Assembly: GCA_028284905.1 (NCBI GenBank)
Contig: JANQQU010000054.1
Span: forward strand, 1 to 45,216
DNA from: Calditrichia bacterium
GTDB lineage: Bacteria; Calditrichota; Calditrichia; RBG-13-44-9; J075
DNA length: 45,216 nt
Reading direction: 5' to 3'
Under the pieces are notes generated by a model. The model had not been told where the DNA came from. It ran no database searches and saw only the letters and a program-made list of their open reading frames with translations. Position numbers and translations under genes: made by a program. Of the stretch, positions 28,371 through 35,868 are shown one piece after another (position 1 is the stretch's first letter; every line of letters begins with the position of its first letter).

Positions 28371-28790
28371 TTAAACTATATTTTTTCGCATAGTCAGGAT
28401 ATTGCGATCATTTTCCCGTTTATAAGAAAGGCCATCCATTAGCGTTTTTGCAAAGTGAACCCCCAGTCCTCCAATTCCTTTTTCCTCCAACGGGGTAGAA
28501 GTATCAACTTCCTTATTATCCAACGGGTTAAAAGCGATGCCATCATCTTCCACTTCCCCAATAAATGTATCTTGCTCGACAGCCAGGCGAACAATAATTT
28601 CATGTTCGCCTTCATCTTCATATCCATAGGAAATTACATTGGTAATTATTTCATCCAACACCAGGTTTAGTGGATAAAGCATTTCAGACGAAACGCCATT
28701 CTTCTGGCAAAAATCATCGACAATATGGCTGAGTCTCTCAATCTCAGTTAAGTCATTTTTTAAAGTGACGGACATTTGACTGTCAGACAT
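28371..28790 (-). CDS. RsbW-like anti-sigma factor serine kinase (HATPase_c_2)
   Basis: A 139-residue GHKL-type ATPase. The N-box reads LVLDEIITNVISYGY (Glu 47, Asn 51), the G1 box EDDGIAFNP (Asp 82 and 83) and the G2 box KGIGGLGVHF. Members phosphorylate a STAS antagonist and sequester a sigma factor. A strong aaggaga lies upstream of the ATG. The STAS partner follows immediately. The sensor ending in a SpoIIE phosphatase (36523-40890) is a candidate for the phosphatase that reverses this kinase, an inference from class and proximity. Confidence 0.93.
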   Translation of the reverse strand: MSDSQMSVTLKNDLTEIERLSHIVDDFCQKNGVSSEMLYPLNLVLDEIITNVISYGYEDEGEHEIIVRLAVEQDTFIGEVEDDGIAFNPLDNKEVDTSTPLEEKGIGGLGVHFAKTLMDGLSYKRENDRNILTMRKNIV

Positions 28791-28890
28791 TTCATTCTCC
28801 TTTTCATAAGGAATTGCTTATAATATTTGCCGGACAAAACGTTTAGATTGATTGTCCCAGCCGCAAACCAATCAGCGAATATTTACAAGG

Positions 28891-29901
28891 CTAATTTTCG
28901 GCAAGCATTTTTAGTTGCCATAAATCCTGACTTTTTGTGCTTAAGAATGGTGAAATTGTTAATTTACCGGTTCGCCCGATGCTTTTTTCCAGGTATTCCA
29001 GCTCATCAAGCATGGGGAGAATTGTTGGATCCGGCGGCATATCGAATCCGGCTTCTTTCATCATCATAATTCCCTTGGCACGGATCGATAATTCCAAATG
29101 CACCCGCATGTAACAAATGATATCGAAGACAACTTCCGGTGGATATGTATCTTTTAATGATGCCAGGTAAATGCCGATTTTAGAACTGCTGATTTTATCA
29201 GAACTGAGTATGTCGAGCAACTCCTGATCAGAATCAAAACCGACATCGAGCCAGTTACGGGTGGATTTCTCACTTTGTTGAAAAACGAAGAGGATAATTG
29301 TTGGCAGTACAATTAATAAAATCAAAGTCATCAGCAGCGGCGGCAGAAAAAAATGATTGAAAAATGCGTGAATGATCATTGCAGTTGCCAACCCTGGAAA
29401 AAAGGATAAGAAATGAGTAGAGTTGCGCTGATCTACATCACCCTTTGCAATAATGGCAAATATCGCCGTTGTGCCGCCATGCATAATCGCTGTGCCGAAT
29501 CCACGGATAATCCAGAGCAACAGGCTTGCCTCGGAAATTACCTGCAGATAGTAAATGTTTTCTACAACGGCAAAACCAGCCCCTACTGCAAAGCCATGAA
29601 TCGCGCCATCCACCCGAAAGCCGATTCTGTTGGAACGAATCAAGTAATAGATGAACAATCCTTTGAAGAACTCTTCGATCAGGGGCGCATCATATCGGGA
29701 GTACATGTCCAAATCGATGCCTATTGGCCCCAGGAAAAACAAATTGATGCCAAAGCAGATCAATGCCACCAACCCACCAACGGCGATCGATACCAGGATC
29801 ATTTGAAATTTGATCAACTTAAAGCTATCAAATATCTTCAGAACCAGCAGGAATAAGAGAACCGGCACCAGGCTTAAAAATATTTGAAGGATTTCCTGCA
29901 T
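28891..29901 (-). CDS. PrsW-family intramembrane metalloprotease
   Basis: I choose the ATG at 29901 (336 residues), with ggag six bases upstream; the frame extends to 29979, but the extra DNA contains a REP-like palindrome. Eight or so membrane helices surround the motifs EEFFKG (Glu 76 and 77), FAVVENIYY (Glu 114), MHGGTTAIFA (His 141) and HAFFNHFF (His 178 and 183), the conserved EExxK, ENxxY and His motifs of the PrsW/CAAX-protease clan. In Bacillus, PrsW performs site-1 cleavage of an anti-sigma factor. A soluble C-terminal region of about 130 residues follows the last helix and is not typical of minimal PrsW proteins. It is upstream of the RsbW/STAS pair on the same strand. Confidence 0.88.
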   Translation of the reverse strand: MQEILQIFLSLVPVLLFLLVLKIFDSFKLIKFQMILVSIAVGGLVALICFGINLFFLGPIGIDLDMYSRYDAPLIEEFFKGLFIYYLIRSNRIGFRVDGAIHGFAVGAGFAVVENIYYLQVISEASLLLWIIRGFGTAIMHGGTTAIFAIIAKGDVDQRNSTHFLSFFPGLATAMIIHAFFNHFFLPPLLMTLILLIVLPTIILFVFQQSEKSTRNWLDVGFDSDQELLDILSSDKISSSKIGIYLASLKDTYPPEVVFDIICYMRVHLELSIRAKGIMMMKEAGFDMPPDPTILPMLDELEYLEKSIGRTGKLTISPFLSTKSQDLWQLKMLAEN

Positions 29902-29941
29902 ATCTGCTCCGCCCGACATGAATTCCGGGTCAATGGTCATA

Positions 29942-29956
29942 CGTCCCTGCGGGACG
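29942..29956. repeat. REP-like palindrome cgtccc-tgc-gggacg
   Basis: A 6-bp perfect stem with the 3-nt loop tgc, between the metallopeptidase and PrsW genes. It resembles catccc-gca-gggatg at 34474 and gtccc-tggc-gggac at 35080. Confidence 0.5.
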
Positions 29957-29998
29957 ATTGGGGTGTCCCGTGGATTCATCCATGGACGTAAGTTGTTT

Positions 29999-32926
29999 TT
30001 ATAACAGTTTTAGGGATACCATAAATTCTTTGCTGGGCCGAAAACCATCGCGAAATGCGGCGGCGTAGCCGAAGGATAAATATGAGTTCAACGCTGAGAA
30101 TACCACCAGGTTAAAATCCAGTTGTGCGCCGAGGTTTGCGGCTTCGAGACGGTTTACTTCACTATCCAGATTGGTGACGATTCCTCCTCCGAACAACGCC
30201 AACCGGGCCCAACGGGTATAAAACCCCGGCAACCCTAAACGCCGGAAACGCAATGGTGGTAAAGTCCATTCCAGCATCGATTTTGCGAAGTTGGTACCAC
30301 CAATCTCATTAATCTCAAGTCCCGGGAAACTTTCATAATGACGATATTGCAAATAATCCCGATGATCTACCCAATTGTTGCCAAATCCCCCAAAGAAGAA
30401 GTTCGCGAAGGGATTGTCCCGGTCGCCGCTGGCAATACCAGCGGCACTGCGTAGCCAAAGTGAGGAGTTTGAGAATAATTGCACCCCGAGACTGAGATTA
30501 CTGGAGATATGTGGATAGATCTTTCTATTGATAAAGCTATTCTCCGTTTTCAGTTGCCACTCGACTCCATGGGTGTGTTCCAGAGTGCCCAGCGGTTTCA
30601 CCATTGATTCGGCGGAGAATTCTCCATTGAGATAAATAGCCTCGGAAAAAGTTGCGGCGACATCCTGGTAGTAGGGTAGTTCATCCAACCCGCCAAAACC
30701 GGCGGTTTCAATCGCATAACTCATTGAGCGGGAGTGATTACTGGAGCGTTGAAAATCCAGCGTTTTTGCATATTTCAATGAGAGGCCATAGCCTTTCCGG
30801 CTTTTTCTTGTCGGGCCAAAAAAGTCGTAAAAATCGGCTTTGTTATACCAGCCCTTTACTTGCCAGTTCCAATAGCGGAAGTCGGCAGCAAAATGCAAGC
30901 GTTCATCCGCGGGCAGGTCTGCATCTGGTGAGTAGGAAGCGGAAATTTTCAGATCACTCAGCATCACCCGGTCGCTAAAATGAAGGCGTAATCCTACCGC
31001 AGGGGAATCCTTGTATTTCTCGACAATAGGATAACCGGAAACGAAACTGAGATTGTTAATCACATCGTAGGTGCCGGATTCACCATTTACGGAGTCGAGA
31101 TTCACCACTGAAGGTGGCGGCGCTATCCATTCTTTTAATACCGGATGATTGGCAATCATTTCATTGCCGAGGAAATTAATCGCATTAACGTTATTTAACG
31201 CTTTATTCGGAATCATTACCGGCTGTAATCCCTGGCCGGTATAGCGCATGGCGATGAGGGAATCATCCGAAACCGGCGTCGGACGAAAAAGCCCGGTTTC
31301 GGTGTTGCTGATGATAAAGATATCGTTCAACAGCATATCATATTTGTAGATATTGGAAACCCCGGAATAATAGGATGAACCGTATAAATAGCGTCCGTCC
31401 GCAGAAAACTGGAAGTTCGCCGGGGAGCTGTTTTCAAAATCGAATATAACCGTCGAGGTGGTATCTTTCTGCAATAATTTCTCTGTATCCATGCGGATCA
31501 GCTTTTCCCGTCCCACTGGATTGGAATACGCACCGGTCAGCCATTTTCCGTCGGGTGAAATGTCGATGTCGTATAATTCATAGCCATAATCGTAAGTAAA
31601 AACCTGGTTCCATTCCTCGTAGGGATAGGGAATGCGCACCAGGGTTTTTAGCCCAAGCTCATGGCGGGTGCCCCACAATGAGCTGTCCGCACGATTATAG
31701 GCCAGATCGCCAACGCGGGCATCCCGGATCAGTTCGCGAGATTTCTTGTTCTCGATATCCACGGCCATCAGATCGCGGAAGCCGGAGTTATCGGTAGTAT
31801 AAAAAAGCGTGTTATCGCCATTGAAAGCCAGTGAAGTAACGTAATAAAGGCCGGCACCAGGCACTTCGCAGATTTTTTCGATGCTGCCATCAGCGATATC
31901 GACGGCACCAATATGTGGCGTTTCCCCAAGATAATTGATGCCGACATATAATTTCCGCGTCTCCGGATGATAGAAGCCACGAGATGCCGAGCCAAGCGGC
32001 CGCTCTGTCAATTCTTTATAAGGAGAAGCCGGAAAAACCCGTAGGGAATCAAGATTAGACCGCTGAAAACTTTGTTCCCATTCAATCCATTCTGACCAGG
32101 CATCATCAAGGGAGATATTGTAAACTTTTTTGAATTGTGCGGAGAAAGACGCCTTACTGCCTTCCCGTCTCGCCAGCCAATCCATAAATTTTTCCGGGCC
32201 GTAAGTGTTCCCGAGATAAGCCATGAAGCGGCTGCCGTAGAGATAGGAATTAGCACCAACCTGGAAGTCGCTGGTGGTGCCTTCCGATTCTAAACCAACA
32301 ACATCGTAGAAATAAATGCTGTCCCGCACCATAGTTCGGAAAACCATCTCGTAGTATGCGGAGAAGGTGCGGCCAAGCCCACCACTCATCCAGGTTTCCA
32401 AAAACACTGCGCTCCCTTCGTAATACCAGCGTGGAGCGTACCGCCGCGGAGTGGCAAGATAGGTGTAGATTGCGGAAAGCGGCTGCTCCGCATCAGGGTA
32501 AACCTTTCCACCGAATATCGAACGAAAAAGATTATCCCGGCCGGCCGCCTGGTCCATAGTAACAACGTGAGCCACTTCGTGATTCATCACCCAATTCACC
32601 CGGTCATTCCCATAGACTGTTTCATAGGTGCGACTGAAAGGTGCCATGTAAATTGAAATAAAATTACGGGGAATAGCCTCGGCACCGCCATTGCCATAAT
32701 CTTCAAAATCGACCATTAAAATGGTAACTTTCCCCTCAGGGGTATAACGAAAAAGTTGTTGGTGATAAGTCCAGGCGTTTTCGAAAGAGCGAGCCATATG
32801 CGGAACCAGATATTTGGCAGCCACGCTGGGATAGATCAAGCGCATATTATCTGTTTCATAGGACTGAAACTGGGCATTGAGAATAGTCGCGAAAAAAATA
32901 GTTAGAATTAGATATTTTTTTTTCAA
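29999..32926 (-). CDS. Secreted/outer-membrane metallopeptidase-like protein: gluzincin domain, propeller and beta-barrel
   Basis: A 975-residue protein starting at TTG 32926; this start gives a good signal peptide (KKKYLILTIFFATILNAQ) and has aaggg upstream. The first 300 residues carry HEVAHVV (116-122) and, 50 residues on, WYYEGSAVFLE (Glu 170/177), the arrangement of gluzincin (peptidase MA-type) zinc proteases. The middle (about 320-560) consists of TolB/WD40-like propeller units such as ISPDGKWLTGAYSNP, SADGRYLYGSSYYSG. The C-terminal third contains amphipathic beta-strands (LSLKYAKTL, WLRSAAGIASGDR, LNSYLSFGYAAAFRDGF), ending in a hydrophobic residue like an outer-membrane barrel. It is thus probably a surface-displayed protease. 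Substrate unknown; it precedes the PrsW and RsbW/STAS genes. Confidence 0.85.
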   Translation of the reverse strand: MKKKYLILTIFFATILNAQFQSYETDNMRLIYPSVAAKYLVPHMARSFENAWTYHQQLFRYTPEGKVTILMVDFEDYGNGGAEAIPRNFISIYMAPFSRTYETVYGNDRVNWVMNHEVAHVVTMDQAAGRDNLFRSIFGGKVYPDAEQPLSAIYTYLATPRRYAPRWYYEGSAVFLETWMSGGLGRTFSAYYEMVFRTMVRDSIYFYDVVGLESEGTTSDFQVGANSYLYGSRFMAYLGNTYGPEKFMDWLARREGSKASFSAQFKKVYNISLDDAWSEWIEWEQSFQRSNLDSLRVFPASPYKELTERPLGSASRGFYHPETRKLYVGINYLGETPHIGAVDIADGSIEKICEVPGAGLYYVTSLAFNGDNTLFYTTDNSGFRDLMAVDIENKKSRELIRDARVGDLAYNRADSSLWGTRHELGLKTLVRIPYPYEEWNQVFTYDYGYELYDIDISPDGKWLTGAYSNPVGREKLIRMDTEKLLQKDTTSTVIFDFENSSPANFQFSADGRYLYGSSYYSGVSNIYKYDMLLNDIFIISNTETGLFRPTPVSDDSLIAMRYTGQGLQPVMIPNKALNNVNAINFLGNEMIANHPVLKEWIAPPPSVVNLDSVNGESGTYDVINNLSFVSGYPIVEKYKDSPAVGLRLHFSDRVMLSDLKISASYSPDADLPADERLHFAADFRYWNWQVKGWYNKADFYDFFGPTRKSRKGYGLSLKYAKTLDFQRSSNHSRSMSYAIETAGFGGLDELPYYQDVAATFSEAIYLNGEFSAESMVKPLGTLEHTHGVEWQLKTENSFINRKIYPHISSNLSLGVQLFSNSSLWLRSAAGIASGDRDNPFANFFFGGFGNNWVDHRDYLQYRHYESFPGLEINEIGGTNFAKSMLEWTLPPLRFRRLGLPGFYTRWARLALFGGGIVTNLDSEVNRLEAANLGAQLDFNLVVFSALNSYLSFGYAAAFRDGFRPSKEFMVSLKLL

Positions 32927-33317
32927 TGGCCCTTATCCCTTTTTAATGGATTGTTTTTTAAAGCAGCAGACATCTTGTTATCCTATCCCCAAATTTTCTA
33001 GAAAATAATTCGAAGAGCGATTTCTTGTAGGTCAAAAAAATTAGTAAATAATATGGGGGTTAACCTTCTTGAAAAGCCCTTTTTCTATCTCACACTTTCC
33101 ATGTGAGATTGGATAAAAATTGAAATTCCCGAAAGTGTAAATATCAGTTCACCTTTAATAACGGATGGTATGGTAATAATTCAGAATTCAATTAATGATG
33201 ATCTCATTTTTATTAAACCAGGAAACATATCATCCTGCTGAAAATGATATGTTTCCTGAAATACTTAAACACTTTTTAATTAAGTGTTGGTATTATCATC
33301 TTTTACCGAAACGGATA
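32927..33317. other. 391-bp intergenic region with three stem-loops
   Basis: No gene is seen. It holds the upstream region of the metallopeptidase gene and the 3' region of the repeat-protein gene, both on the minus strand. Stem-loops lie at 33087-33109 (8-bp stem atctcaca/tgtgagat), 33219-33258 and 33268-33288. The A/T content is high. Confidence 0.6.
33219..33258 (-). terminator. Long stem-loop 3' of the nine-residue-repeat gene
   Basis: A 15-bp perfect stem (33219-33233 with 33244-33258, caggaaacatatcat / atgatatgtttcctg) and 10-nt loop lie 60 bp after the stop codon on the minus strand. A second smaller stem (33268-33274 with 33282-33288) precedes it. A likely transcription end, although the T-run is weak. 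Confidence 0.6.
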
Positions 33318-34169
33318 CTATTTGACTGCGCGAAACTCGGGACTTGCCAATGCTGCGCGAAATTCAGGGCTCGCAAGGGCAGCTCGAAATTCAGGACTTG
33401 CTAAAGCTGCGCGAAACTCAGGGCTAGCTAAAGCCGCACGAAACTCGGGGCTAGCTAAAGCCGCGCGAAATTCCGGACTCGCTAATGCTGCACGGAACTC
33501 GGGGCTTGCAAGGGCAGCTCGAAATTCAGGACTCGCTAATGCTGCGCGAAACTCGGGACTTGCCAATGCTGCGCGAAATTCAGGGCTCGCTAAAGCTGCT
33601 TTTAATTCCGCACTTGCTAAGGCAGCTTGCGCTTCCGGGCTTGCCAATGCTGCACGAAATTCCGGACTCGCCATAGCAGCACTTGCTTCCGGACTTGCCA
33701 GTGCTGCGCGAAATTCCGGATTCGCTAACACTGCACGAAATTCCGGACCTGCTAACACTGCACGAAACTCAGGATTGGATAAGGCAGCGCGAAATTCCGG
33801 ATTCGCCAGAGCTGCGCGAAATTCCGGATTCGATAGTGCCGCACGGAATTCCGGGCTAGCTAAAGCTGCGCGAAATTCCGGATTTGCCAGTACGGCACGA
33901 AATTCCGGACTCGCTAACACAGCGCCAACTTGTTCATCATTAATTAGTTTCTTAACCTGATCGCTCTGCATTAACTTGTGAACCACAGACTCGCCAAGCT
34001 GAATATCTTTTGTATTCATTTGTGCAGACTTATAACGGTCGGCTTTCTTAACGCCACCAATGGTGCCACCGGTATTATCGCCACCCGGCATAAATCCTGA
34101 GACCATAAATCCTAAAATCAAACCAGCAACCAAACCGCCAATTCCCCAAAACAATTTCTGATTATCCAT
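33318..34169 (-). CDS. Membrane-anchored protein of 22 nine-residue repeats (SPEFRAALA)
   Basis: A 283-residue protein. Residues 7-27 form one membrane helix (FWGIGGLVAGLILGFMVSGFM), followed by a Gly/Thr linker and a helical stretch (residues about 55-86). Residues 87-283 are 22 consecutive nine-residue units, consensus [S/N]PEFRAALA; the last is cut to SPEFRAVK. Units 1-12 vary (NPEFRAALS, GPEFRAVLA, SPEASAAMA, SPEAQAALA, SAELKAALA), while the last 10 are nearly identical. The preceding stretch MQSDQVKKL / INDEQVGAV reads like degenerate earlier units in the same register. A strong gaggag precedes the ATG. I do not recognise a family; the units recall the short NPE-containing helices of STI1-type domains, but that is only a resemblance. 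It probably projects a helical rod or solenoid from the membrane. Confidence 0.85.
   Translation of the reverse strand: MDNQKLFWGIGGLVAGLILGFMVSGFMPGGDNTGGTIGGVKKADRYKSAQMNTKDIQLGESVVHKLMQSDQVKKLINDEQVGAVLASPEFRAVLANPEFRAALASPEFRAALSNPEFRAALANPEFRAALSNPEFRAVLAGPEFRAVLANPEFRAALASPEASAAMASPEFRAALASPEAQAALASAELKAALASPEFRAALASPEFRAALASPEFRAALASPEFRAALASPEFRAALASPEFRAALASPEFRAALASPEFRAALASPEFRAALASPEFRAVK
33321..33911 (-). repeat. 27-bp tandem repeat array within the repeat-protein gene
   Basis: Twenty-two units of 27 bp on the minus strand encode the nine-residue repeats. The core gcgcgaaattc... is conserved, while third-codon positions differ between units (gaaactcggg, gaaattcagg, gaaattccgg), so the array is not a fresh simple expansion except possibly at its 3' end (33327-33600). 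The opposite strand stays open over the whole array as a by-product. Confidence 0.9.
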
Positions 34170-34297
34170 CTTCCACTCCTCTAATGTTTTTAATGGATGT
34201 TTTCAGTGTATTTTTAAGCTTTACAAAGATGATTGAGAAATGTTGGTGAGGTTTGTGATTTTTTTGAGGAAGTTTACTTCCTCTTCAGCACTAGCCT

Positions 34298-34387
34298 GGT
34301 ATCTACTGCAGCTCTGGCGTCCGTCGCTGCTATGGTATCTACTACTTCTCTGGCGCATATCATTGCTATGGTATCTACTGCTCAATC
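34298..34387. repeat. Three degenerate 36-bp direct repeats
   Basis: The string ggtatctact recurs exactly at 34298, 34334 and 34370, 36 bp apart; the flanks (gctatggtatctact, ctctggcg) are also shared. In one frame this reads as a 12-residue repeat starting (L/M)VST, but no convincing start signal exists. Confidence 0.6.
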
Positions 34388-34409
34388 ACCCATCACTGAA
34401 GTGATGGGT
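34388..34409. repeat. REP-like palindrome, left partner of the transposase gene
   Basis: A 9-bp perfect stem acccatcac / gtgatgggt around the loop tgaa. The same loop and nearly the same stem occur on the other side of the transposase at 35048-35067. Confidence 0.8.
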
Positions 34410-34473
34410 TATGGTCAAAAACTTAAAGTTTTCTAAAATCTGTTGTTGGATGACAATATATAGGTAGAGACGA

Positions 34474-34488
34474 CATCCCGCAGGGATG
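34474..34488. repeat. Palindrome catccc-gca-gggatg
   Basis: A perfect 6-bp stem with loop gca, preceded by gtagagacga (34464-34473). Only the left arm of that longer sequence is present here; the right arm that would mirror gtagaga is missing, so this looks like a truncated version of a larger element. Confidence 0.55.
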
Positions 34489-34569
34489 ACTGCTCAAAAC
34501 TCAGAGATTCATTCCTGAGCAGTGATGGCAAACCCCAAGTATCATACACAAACCCAGGAGGAACGATCA

Positions 34570-35022
34570 ATGGCGCACTCATACATCAGCACCTACGTCC
34601 ACTACGTCTTCAGCACAAAGTATCGGCGAAAGATCATCACACCAGCACTGGAAAATCGTCTCTATCCATATATGGCTGGGATAGCACGGAAGAATAAAAT
34701 GAGGGCGCTGGCAATTAATGGCATCGAAGATCACGTCCACCTGCTTATCGCTTTGCCTTCAACGATCACTATAGGACGGGGCATTCAATTGATAAAAGGG
34801 ACTTCTTCCCGTTGGGTTTGTCAAACTTTTCCGGAGCATAGTTGGTTTCAGTGGCAGATCGGGTATGGTGCGTTCAGCGTCAGCTATTATCATATCGATA
34901 AAATCATCGCTTATATTCGCCGGCAGAAAATTCATCATCGGCGGGTGGGTTTTAAGCGAGAATATGTTTCGCTTTTGGAGCGGCATGGAATGGATTATGA
35001 TGAAAAGTATGTTTGGGGTTGA
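34570..35022 (+). CDS. tnpA: IS200/IS605-type Y1 (HUH) transposase, probably RAYT
   Basis: I choose the ATG at 34570, with aggagg eight bases upstream, which gives 150 residues, the usual size for the family. Motifs: STKYRR near the N-terminus, NGIEDHVHLLIAL with the metal-binding HVH (55-57), GTSSRWVCQTFP, FQWQIGYGAFSVSYYHIDKIIAYIRRQKIHH with the catalytic tyrosine 115. Single-strand transposases of this class cut next to hairpins. It stands alone (no TnpB) and is flanked by two near-identical palindromes with a tgaa loop, the hallmark of a REP-associated tyrosine transposase. The domain looks intact. Confidence 0.93.
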   Translation: MAHSYISTYVHYVFSTKYRRKIITPALENRLYPYMAGIARKNKMRALAINGIEDHVHLLIALPSTITIGRGIQLIKGTSSRWVCQTFPEHSWFQWQIGYGAFSVSYYHIDKIIAYIRRQKIHHRRVGFKREYVSLLERHGMDYDEKYVWG

Positions 35023-35047
35023 ATTATTGTTTGGGAGTATTAGCCCT

Positions 35048-35067
35048 CCCATCGCTGAAGCGATGGG
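35048..35067. repeat. REP-like palindrome, right partner of the transposase gene
   Basis: An 8-bp perfect stem cccatcgc / gcgatggg around the loop tgaa. It matches the left partner at 34388-34409 apart from one compensated base pair. Confidence 0.8.
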
Positions 35068-35079
35068 GAATTTTCGGGT

Positions 35080-35100
35080 GTCCCTGGCGGGACTGTTTTT
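35080..35100 (+). terminator. Terminator downstream of the transposase
   Basis: A 5-bp stem gtccc / gggac with loop tggc is followed by ctgttttttg, giving a T-run on the plus strand. It lies 58 bp after the transposase stop, close to the converging anti-sigma gene. Confidence 0.6.
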
Positions 35101-35109
35101 TGATTTAAA

Positions 35110-35868
35110 CTATTTTTCGGGGAGGGTTTGTTCGAGTAGAATAGTGTTTTGTTGGTATATTTGGAGTATCAATTTGAATGAAGAATTTGTGCTGTTTCTG
35201 AAATAGATCGTGCATTGTTGCTCGCCGAAATGAGTTATCTCTATATTATCGTCTTTCAAAGCGATGTTTGAATTTTTCGTACTTTCGGAAAAAATGATGT
35301 TGCTGACTGGAAAATCGTTTTCCGGATAAATGATTTTCAGTTTATGTTTTTCACGGGATTGCAGTGAAAGCCCGAGAGAAAATACCTTATCCGACCTCAT
35401 CAATGTAACTTCACCGGCAAGATCTGTCAGTTGGATCGGGAGGACTTCGACTGCTTCGAATGCAGTCGATCTGCTCTCTGCACCGATCGTGCCACGCATT
35501 CGCTGGTCTGCCACCTTGAATCCCCCCTGAAACAGCGCAAAAAGAAGCAGACCTGCAGCTAAACCGGTGGCAAAAGTGCCGACCTGCTGCCAGCTAATTT
35601 GAATCGATTTGAAAGGTAAGGGATTATGTTTCTCTGCTTGTTTATATCGTGCAGGATCAATCGCTGCTATTACTTTATTTTCCAGATCAGCGGGGGCTTC
35701 TTCTTCGGGTAATTGTTCTAAGATTTGAGAAGTAGTGTTTAATTTATCAAACAAAGATTGGGCTTCGGGATTGCGGGAGAGATAATCGTGCAGCTCGGCA
35801 CTCTCTTCGAGAGTATTCCTGCCGTCGATCTCCTGATGCATCAGGTTAAGGTACTTCTCCGCGCTCAT
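35110..35868 (-). CDS. Anti-sigma factor, single-pass membrane protein without a zinc motif
   Basis: I choose the ATG at 35868 (252 residues) over a TTG at 35874. The N-terminal region (about residues 1-60; YLNLMHQEIDGRNTLEESAELHDYLSRNPEAQSLFDKL) follows the anti-sigma domain pattern, but the HxxxCxxC zinc ligands are absent (HDYLSRNPEAQ). One membrane helix (about 95-113; VGTFATGLAAGLLLFALF) leads to an extracytoplasmic beta-rich domain. It overlaps the ECF sigma gene by 23 bp and is co-transcribed with it, which supports the pairing. It would hold the sigma factor at the membrane; the signal sensed by the outer domain is unknown. Confidence 0.85.
   Translation of the reverse strand: MSAEKYLNLMHQEIDGRNTLEESAELHDYLSRNPEAQSLFDKLNTTSQILEQLPEEEAPADLENKVIAAIDPARYKQAEKHNPLPFKSIQISWQQVGTFATGLAAGLLLFALFQGGFKVADQRMRGTIGAESRSTAFEAVEVLPIQLTDLAGEVTLMRSDKVFSLGLSLQSREKHKLKIIYPENDFPVSNIIFSESTKNSNIALKDDNIEITHFGEQQCTIYFRNSTNSSFKLILQIYQQNTILLEQTLPEK

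Larger units (their letters stand above)
34170..34569. other. 400-bp intergenic region, REP-rich, upstream of the IS200-type transposase
   Basis: No supported gene. It holds a small palindrome at 34266-34283 (gaggaagt / acttcctc), three degenerate copies of a 36-bp unit from 34298, a REP-like palindrome at 34388-34409, a second palindrome at 34474-34488 preceded by gtagagacga (34464), and a stem ctgctca...tgagcag near 34490-34523. The transposase ribosome-binding site (aggagg) closes it. Confidence 0.65.

Noticed and set aside
29902-29979. Longer start for the PrsW gene
   Set aside because: The extra 26 codons contain a REP-like palindrome and no good ribosome-binding site, while ATG 29901 has ggag at good spacing.
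33322-33960. 212-residue open frame on the plus strand opposite the repeat gene (ARNSGLAKA repeats)
   Set aside because: It is the antisense of the 27-bp array and lacks a ribosome-binding site; the minus-strand frame has a good one, a membrane anchor and a non-repeat N-terminus.
34298-34387. CRISPR-like spacing (36-bp period)
   Set aside because: Only three degenerate copies, no unique spacers between conserved repeats, and no cas genes in the window.
34233-34436. 67-residue open frame with 12-residue repeats beside the transposase
   Set aside because: No ribosome-binding site, frame is explained by the 36-bp repeats, and it runs through the REP-like palindrome.
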